A stretch of 10,452 nucleotides of DNA, taken from NCBI GenBank assembly GCA_900539095.1, contig UQAR01000070.1, positions 1 through 10,452 of the forward strand, written 5' to 3'. A program made the position numbers and the translations under genes. Below, one piece after another: positions 6,743 to 10,452 of this stretch (its first letter is position 1; each line of letters opens with the position of its first letter). This DNA comes from an uncultured Ruminococcus sp. (GTDB lineage: Bacteria > Bacillota > Clostridia > Oscillospirales > Ruminococcaceae). The notes beneath the pieces were generated by a model. That model searched no databases. It worked only from the letters and a program-made list of their open reading frames with translations, and was not told the DNA's origin.

Positions 6743-7480
6743 ACGGACAGGCTGAGATTTCAGGAGGCTTGCGATAAAATCATAGGCAAAAGCCGTGAAC
6801 GCAACGGTATCGGAACACTGGGCGAAAAAACGCTGCACGCTGTTTTGAAAAACTATTTTGAACCCTACGGTGAAAATCAGGAGATACGCATTGGCGGATA
6901 TGTGGCTGATATCGTGGGTGAAAACGGCGTTATCGAAATTCAGACAAGGCAGTTCAACAAGCTGCTTAAAAAGCTTGAGGCTTTTCTAGAGTTCTGCGAT
7001 GTGACGGTCGTGTATCCAATACCTGCCGTCAAATACGTCCGCTGGATAGACACAGAAACAGGCAAGCTGTCGGAAAGGCACAGATCGCCTAGGAAATACA
7101 CTATCTACGAGGTCATGCCCGAACTTTACAAAATAAAATACACCCTTGACAATCCGAGATTTCACCTATGCCTTTGTATGCTTGAAACAGAAGAGATACG
7201 ATTTCTGAATGGCTGGTCAAAGAACAAAAAGCGTGGTTCTTCACGTCATGACAGGATACCAAAAGGTCTTATTGATGAAATACATATCGACTGCCCTGCC
7301 GATTTTGATATTTTTATCCCTGAGGGACTGCCTTTACAGTTCACTTCAAAGGACTTTTCAGCGTATGCCAAAATATCACGGGAGGGTGCACAGCTGACGC
7401 TGAATATTCTCACATATCTTGAAAGAGTGAAACGTGTGGGCAAACAGGGTGCTAATATACTTTATGAGAAAACTGAATGA
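6743..7480 (+). CDS. Conserved protein, putative PD-(D/E)XK-like nuclease with C-terminal winged helix
   Basis: I recognise the sequence type as a conserved Clostridia hypothetical but know no gene name. The frame is open and protein-like from 6719 onward. The first standard in-frame start is TTG 6845, which would discard conserved-looking sequence (RFQEACDKIIG, GIGTLGEKTLHAV). GGGGTGATC (6732-6740), a near-perfect match to the 16S tail complement, sits two bases before an in-frame ACG at 6743, giving 245 residues beginning (M)DRLRFQEAC. Residues E28 (LGEKTLHAVL), D56 (YVADIVG) and E65-x-Q67 (VIEIQT) match the order E, D, ExQ of PD-(D/E)XK-fold proteins with Gln in place of Lys. Then come WIDTETGKLSERHRSPRK and LNGWSKNKKRGSSRHDRIPK, basic and possibly nucleic-acid binding. 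The end (about 200-244, FTSKDFSAYAKIS and RVKRVGKQGANILYEK) reads as a winged helix. No signal peptide is present. The nuclease role is inference. dacF follows directly. Confidence 0.75.
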   Translation, partial: TDRLRFQEACDKIIGKSRERNGIGTLGEKTLHAVLKNYFEPYGENQEIRIGGYVADIVGENGVIEIQTRQFNKLLKKLEAFLEFCDVTVVYPIPAVKYVRWIDTETGKLSERHRSPRKYTIYEVMPELYKIKYTLDNPRFHLCLCMLETEEIRFLNGWSKNKKRGSSRHDRIPKGLIDEIHIDCPADFDIFIPEGLPLQFTSKDFSAYAKISREGAQLTLNILTYLERVKRVGKQGANILYEKTE

Positions 7481-7518
7481 GCAAGGCTCTTTACATACAG
7501 TGCGAAAGGAAACTGTCA

Positions 7519-8922
7519 ATGAAACTAAAACGAAAAATCAGCAGGATATTATCCATGACGCTGGCAATAATGCTGCTTGTGCCTGCGATGTGTGCAGACG
7601 CATTCAATTTTACACCTACATCAGGCTATGATGATGACGGCAAAGCGATACCGTTGGAGCTGTATTCTGAGGCGGTGTATATGGTCAATCTTGACAGCGG
7701 TGAGGCTATCGTGGATATAAACGGTGAGGACGAACGTGTGCCGGCGTCTCTCACAAAGATCATGACTGCGGTTGTCCTGCTGGACAAGTTCAAAGGCGAC
7801 GAACAAAAGCTGAAAGATACATATTATTCCGCAGGTTCAGAGGCGTTTGACGAGTTGTATGACACAGGTGCGTCAACGGCGGATATACAGCCTGATGAAG
7901 AGGTAAGCTGCTATGATCTGCTTGCGGCACTGCTTATCCCCTCCTCTTGCGAGGCGGCAAACATAATCGCACTGAACGTGTCAGATTCTATAACAGAATT
8001 CACAGACCTTATGAACGAGAAAGCCGAAAAGCTTGGCATGGAAAACACCCATTTTTCCAACGCTCACGGACTTTGGACACAGCAGAATTATTCTTCATGC
8101 AAAGACATGGCAACGCTGTGCGAATATGCAATAAGCAAATATCAGGTTTTCCGTGATATCGTCTGTCAGCCAAGCTACCACATGAGCTCGACTTCATATC
8201 ATTCCGATGGTACAGACATTTACAACACTAATCTTATGCTTGACTCAACAACGGATTATTACTACTCCTACGCCAAAGGCATAAAGACAGGTTCACTTGA
8301 CGCCGCAGGCAGATGCCTTGCGTCATATGCAGAATATGACGGCACTTCTTATCTTATCGTAACAATGGGTGCACCAATGGATAAGCTTGAAGAAGATGTG
8401 AAAAAAGGCGAGGAAGACCCTGACTCTATTTACGGCGGCGACTATGTTTACTACAACATTCTCGACCACATTCACCTTTACAAATGGGCGTTTTCAAGCC
8501 TTGTTGCTACAGATTTTGTGGACAAAAACAGCGAAGTCCGTGACGTAAAGGTCAGCTATGGTGACGGAATAGATTATGCAAACCTGAAACCTGCCAGCGG
8601 ATTCACAAGGCTGTGGCCTGTGAACATATCGGTAGACGATGTTGAGAAGAAAATAACGGTGTATGACAATGTTGTTGCTCCTGTTGAGATCGGCGATGTG
8701 CTGGGCAAAATGGAGCTTGTTTACAACGGCGAGGTGCTTGCGACCATTGATCTTGTTTCAACAACAAAGGTCGAGCGTTCACAGGTGAAAGCGAAAGTCA
8801 AGGTAGCAAGATCATACTTTGAATCGTCTGTGTTCAAGATAACAGCGGCTGTGCTCATAGCACTTGTTGTTATATACTCTGCGATACACATTGCAAAGGT
8901 ACAGAAAAAATACATGAAATAA
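7519..8922 (+). CDS. dacF: D-alanyl-D-alanine carboxypeptidase, DacF/PBP5 family
   Basis: Low-molecular-mass penicillin-binding protein that removes the terminal D-Ala from peptidoglycan stem peptides at the outer membrane face, limiting cross-linking. Of 467 residues, 1-28 form a signal peptide (basic start, hydrophobic core, likely cut after ADA). The transpeptidase-fold domain holds SLTK (77-80, nucleophile Ser77), SSC (142-144) where SxN is usual, AHGLW, and KTG (256-258). A PBP5_C-like beta domain follows, then a C-terminal hydrophobic segment (about 439-459) with a Lys-rich end that anchors it. ATG 7477 overlaps the upstream stop (ATGA) but lacks a good ribosome site and would add 14 residues before the signal peptide. 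ATG 7519 has AAAGGA at 7505-7510 with an 8-base spacer, so I prefer it. No terminator separates it from the preceding gene. Sporulation-specific dacF and vegetative dacA roles cannot be told apart here. Confidence 0.9.
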   Translation: MKLKRKISRILSMTLAIMLLVPAMCADAFNFTPTSGYDDDGKAIPLELYSEAVYMVNLDSGEAIVDINGEDERVPASLTKIMTAVVLLDKFKGDEQKLKDTYYSAGSEAFDELYDTGASTADIQPDEEVSCYDLLAALLIPSSCEAANIIALNVSDSITEFTDLMNEKAEKLGMENTHFSNAHGLWTQQNYSSCKDMATLCEYAISKYQVFRDIVCQPSYHMSSTSYHSDGTDIYNTNLMLDSTTDYYYSYAKGIKTGSLDAAGRCLASYAEYDGTSYLIVTMGAPMDKLEEDVKKGEEDPDSIYGGDYVYYNILDHIHLYKWAFSSLVATDFVDKNSEVRDVKVSYGDGIDYANLKPASGFTRLWPVNISVDDVEKKITVYDNVVAPVEIGDVLGKMELVYNGEVLATIDLVSTTKVERSQVKAKVKVARSYFESSVFKITAAVLIALVVIYSAIHIAKVQKKYMK

Positions 8923-8925
8923 AAT

Positions 8926-8960
8926 AAGCGGTCTGCTCTTTGGTGAACAGACCGCTTTTA
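8926..8960. terminator. Bidirectional terminator between dacF and the AI-2E family gene
   Basis: A perfect 10-bp stem (AAGCGGTCTG at 8926-8935 with CAGACCGCTT at 8948-8957) has a 12-base loop. It is followed by TTTTATTATT on the + strand and by ATTTTATTT on the - strand. It starts 3 bases after the dacF stop and ends 3 bases before the stop of the opposing gene. Confidence 0.88.
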
Positions 8961-10286
8961 TTATTCGTTATTATCTTTATTCTCGTTGTGGTCAGCCTCT
9001 TCAGGCTCTTCCTCACGGTTTATCTCATTTACCTCGTCAGCACTTGGAATGACAATGGCGTCAAGCTGTTCAGGGGTAAGAGGGACACGCTTTTCATTTT
9101 TCTTATACAGATGTTCAACGTCCTCCATATAATAGTCGGTATCGACAGGGAGCTTTTTCTTACGAAGTTTCTGCACAACATTCTCTCGTGTGAATGTATA
9201 AAGAAGTGCAAATGTCGGAACTGCGATGACCATTCCGATAAATCCAAAGAGGTTTCCAAAGAAGAACAGTGAAACAAGCACCCAAAATCCCGGCAGACCT
9301 GTGGAATCTCCAAGTATCTTAGGACCAAGGATATTGCCGTCGAACTGCTGCAAAATAACGATAAAGACAAGCAGTATGACCGCTTTTTTAGGGTCAATGA
9401 GGAGCATAAGTGCCGTTGACGGTATCGCACCGATTATCGGTCCGAAGAACGGGATAATGTTCGTCACTCCGATAAGCACGCTTATCATGATGTTATAAGG
9501 CATATTCATGATAGTCAGACCGATAAAGCAAAGAACACCGATTATAGCTGAATCTATTATCTTTCCGCTGAGAAAGCCTGCGAACACCTTATTTGTTTCA
9601 GTGCACACACGCATGATCTTCTCGCAGGTGGATTTCTTTGTGTTTGCGATAACAAGTTTTTTAGCTTGAGCAAGGAGCTTTTCTTTGCTGCAAAGCATAT
9701 ATATAGAAACGATAAAGCCAAACACGAAGTTTTTAAGGACGTTGATAACGCCCCACGCACCTGAAAGAATGTTCTCAAGCATTGGCTGAATCTTATCGAT
9801 AATGGTATCAAAGTCGGTAGAGAAAGCTTTGAGCTTTTCTGTCGCCACGGTTTCGATATCAGGATAGTTCCTAAACAGCTTGTTTATCCAGCCCTGCACC
9901 TTCACAATGATACTTGAGGCGTTGTTGAAGATGTCGATGATAGAGTTTATAAGCTCAGGGACTACTACATAAATAAGTCCCACAACTATGCCTAAAAAGA
10001 CAAGTGACGCTATTGTCACCGAGCAGGCTCGTGTCAGCTTTTTCTTTGCAGGGTTTTTGACCACCTTGTTTCTGAACAGCTTTTCAAAATTCACCATGAT
10101 AGGGTTTATAAGGAAAGCAATGACCAGACCTACTATAACAGGCGTCAATGCCGACATGAGAGCCGAAACAAGCTTGAAAATAGTATTGAATTTGAATACT
10201 GCCACTACCAAAAGCACGTTCACCGCAATGACCAGTGCCGCATAAAAGGCGATAGTGGTGTATTTCTTGTTAGTTTGTATTTTCAT
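8961..10286 (-). CDS. AI-2E family (UPF0118) integral membrane protein
   Basis: A 441-residue polytopic membrane protein of the family named after an AI-2 exporter. Members actually transport varied or unknown substrates, including Na+/H+ antiporters, so no substrate is assigned. Hydrophobic segments lie near the N terminus (LVIAVNVLLVVAVF, then LTPVIVGLVIAFLINPIM and VFLGIVVGLIYVVVPEL). A long soluble, amphipathic stretch with PELINSIIDIFNNASSI follows, then at least four more membrane segments containing NIIPFFGPIIGAIPS, GNILGPKILGDSTGLPGFW and GFIGMVIAVPTFALLY, the family's conserved C-terminal half. The last 85 or so residues are a charged, acid-rich cytosolic tail. ATG 10286 has AAAGGA upstream (10293-10298) with a 6-base spacer; the in-frame ATG at 10331 has no such site. 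The gene is transcribed alone, convergent with dacF. Confidence 0.9.
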   Translation of the reverse strand: MKIQTNKKYTTIAFYAALVIAVNVLLVVAVFKFNTIFKLVSALMSALTPVIVGLVIAFLINPIMVNFEKLFRNKVVKNPAKKKLTRACSVTIASLVFLGIVVGLIYVVVPELINSIIDIFNNASSIIVKVQGWINKLFRNYPDIETVATEKLKAFSTDFDTIIDKIQPMLENILSGAWGVINVLKNFVFGFIVSIYMLCSKEKLLAQAKKLVIANTKKSTCEKIMRVCTETNKVFAGFLSGKIIDSAIIGVLCFIGLTIMNMPYNIMISVLIGVTNIIPFFGPIIGAIPSTALMLLIDPKKAVILLVFIVILQQFDGNILGPKILGDSTGLPGFWVLVSLFFFGNLFGFIGMVIAVPTFALLYTFTRENVVQKLRKKKLPVDTDYYMEDVEHLYKKNEKRVPLTPEQLDAIVIPSADEVNEINREEEPEEADHNENKDNNE

Positions 10287-10322
10287 GTATATTCCTTTCT
10301 CAATTAACTGATTATTTATTTT

Positions 10323-10351
10323 ATTATACACTACATTATTTATAAATGCAA
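10323..10351 (-). promoter_or_regulatory. Probable promoter of the AI-2E family gene
   Basis: On the - strand TTGCAT (10351-10346) is followed by 17 bases and a perfect TATAAT (10328-10323). Upstream lie AT-rich tracts, including eight A at 10380-10373, that could act as an UP element. Initiation would be near 10316, about 30 bases before the start codon. Confidence 0.55.
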
Positions 10352-10411
10352 GGTCTATTGAAAATTTAAGAATTTTTTTTATTCGACAGAAAATGCGGTA
10401 CAGTAATGTTT

Positions 10412-10452
10412 CTGTCTCTTATACACATCTGACGCTGCCGACGAATTAGACG
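10412..10452. other. Illumina Nextera adapter and i5 index (non-genomic)
   Basis: Positions 10412-10430 are CTGTCTCTTATACACATCT, the Tn5 mosaic-end sequence of Nextera libraries. Positions 10431-10444 continue exactly into the Read 1 side adapter. The final 8 bases, ATTAGACG, are the reverse complement of CGTCTAAT, which I recall as the Nextera XT index S510. The genomic sequence therefore stops at about 10411, and nothing to the right should be annotated as biology. Confidence 0.97.

Noticed and set aside
6845..7480. TTG-started 211-residue version of the nuclease-like protein
   Set aside because: It has no ribosome site at a suitable distance and drops protein-like sequence that is in frame with the strong ribosome site at 6732-6740.
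8961..10286. Interpretation as a quorum-sensing AI-2 exporter
   Set aside because: The family name is historical and many members have other or unknown substrates. No lux-type gene is nearby.
10361..10380. AAAATT/AATTTT pairing followed by eight T, resembling a terminator on the + strand
   Set aside because: The stem is all A/T and no + strand gene ends here. The tract makes better sense as an AT-rich element upstream of the - strand promoter.
10412..10452. Possible transposon end (Tn5-like mosaic end) at the right edge
   Set aside because: The mosaic end runs directly into a synthetic sequencing adapter and index, so it is a library artefact and not a mobile element.

Overview
The window looks like a chromosomal fragment of a low-to-moderate GC Gram-positive anaerobe of the class Clostridia, most likely a gut Ruminococcus-type (Oscillospiraceae) bacterium. 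Supporting signs are AGGAGG-type ribosome sites, sigma-A promoters close to TTGACA-17-TATAAT, a foldase lipoprotein with a Gram-positive lipobox, and a DacF-type carboxypeptidase. The taxon is inferred from protein flavour, not from a marker gene. Content is mainly housekeeping; there is no transposase, phage gene, tRNA, rRNA or CRISPR array, and no gene-free stretch longer than about 200 bases.

Layout, left to right. (1) 45-2377, + strand: nadB and nadC, the L-aspartate oxidase and quinolinate phosphoribosyltransferase of de novo NAD synthesis, overlapping by ATGA and closed by a hairpin at 2386-2418. The partner nadA would be expected just left of the window. (2) 2439-3805, +: a small DUF3592-like two-pass membrane protein, then a uridine-phosphorylase-like nucleoside phosphorylase 20 bases downstream, ending at a two-way terminator (3811-3835). 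(3) 3839-5216, - strand: a cytosolic glycerophosphodiester phosphodiesterase followed by an overlapping pentapeptide-repeat protein of about 32 unbroken repeats. The pair is driven by a perfect consensus promoter at 5252-5280. (4) 5415-6635, +: a PrsA/SurA-like lipoprotein foldase with its own terminator. (5) 6743-8922, +: a strong extended -10 promoter, then an unnamed conserved protein that I read as a PD-(D/E)XK-like nuclease with a C-terminal winged helix and whose best start codon is ACG, then a DacF-type D-alanyl-D-alanine carboxypeptidase, then a two-way terminator. (6) 8961-10286, -: an AI-2E-family membrane protein with its promoter near the right end.

The last 41 bases (10412-10452) are not genomic. 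They are the Illumina Nextera transposase adapter followed by an 8-base i5 index, so the biological sequence ends at about 10411.

Functionally, regions 4 and 5 hold cell-envelope genes (secretion foldase, peptidoglycan trimming), region 1 makes NAD, and region 2 salvages nucleosides. The least understood items are the nuclease-like gene with the non-standard start, the cysteine-rich pentapeptide protein coupled to a GDPD, and several enzymes with substitutions at textbook motif positions (DacF SxN to SSC, parvulin second His to Phe, and the uracil-binding Gln/Arg of uridine phosphorylase). No clearly new multi-gene system is visible; the nuclease-like protein is the best candidate for undescribed biology.
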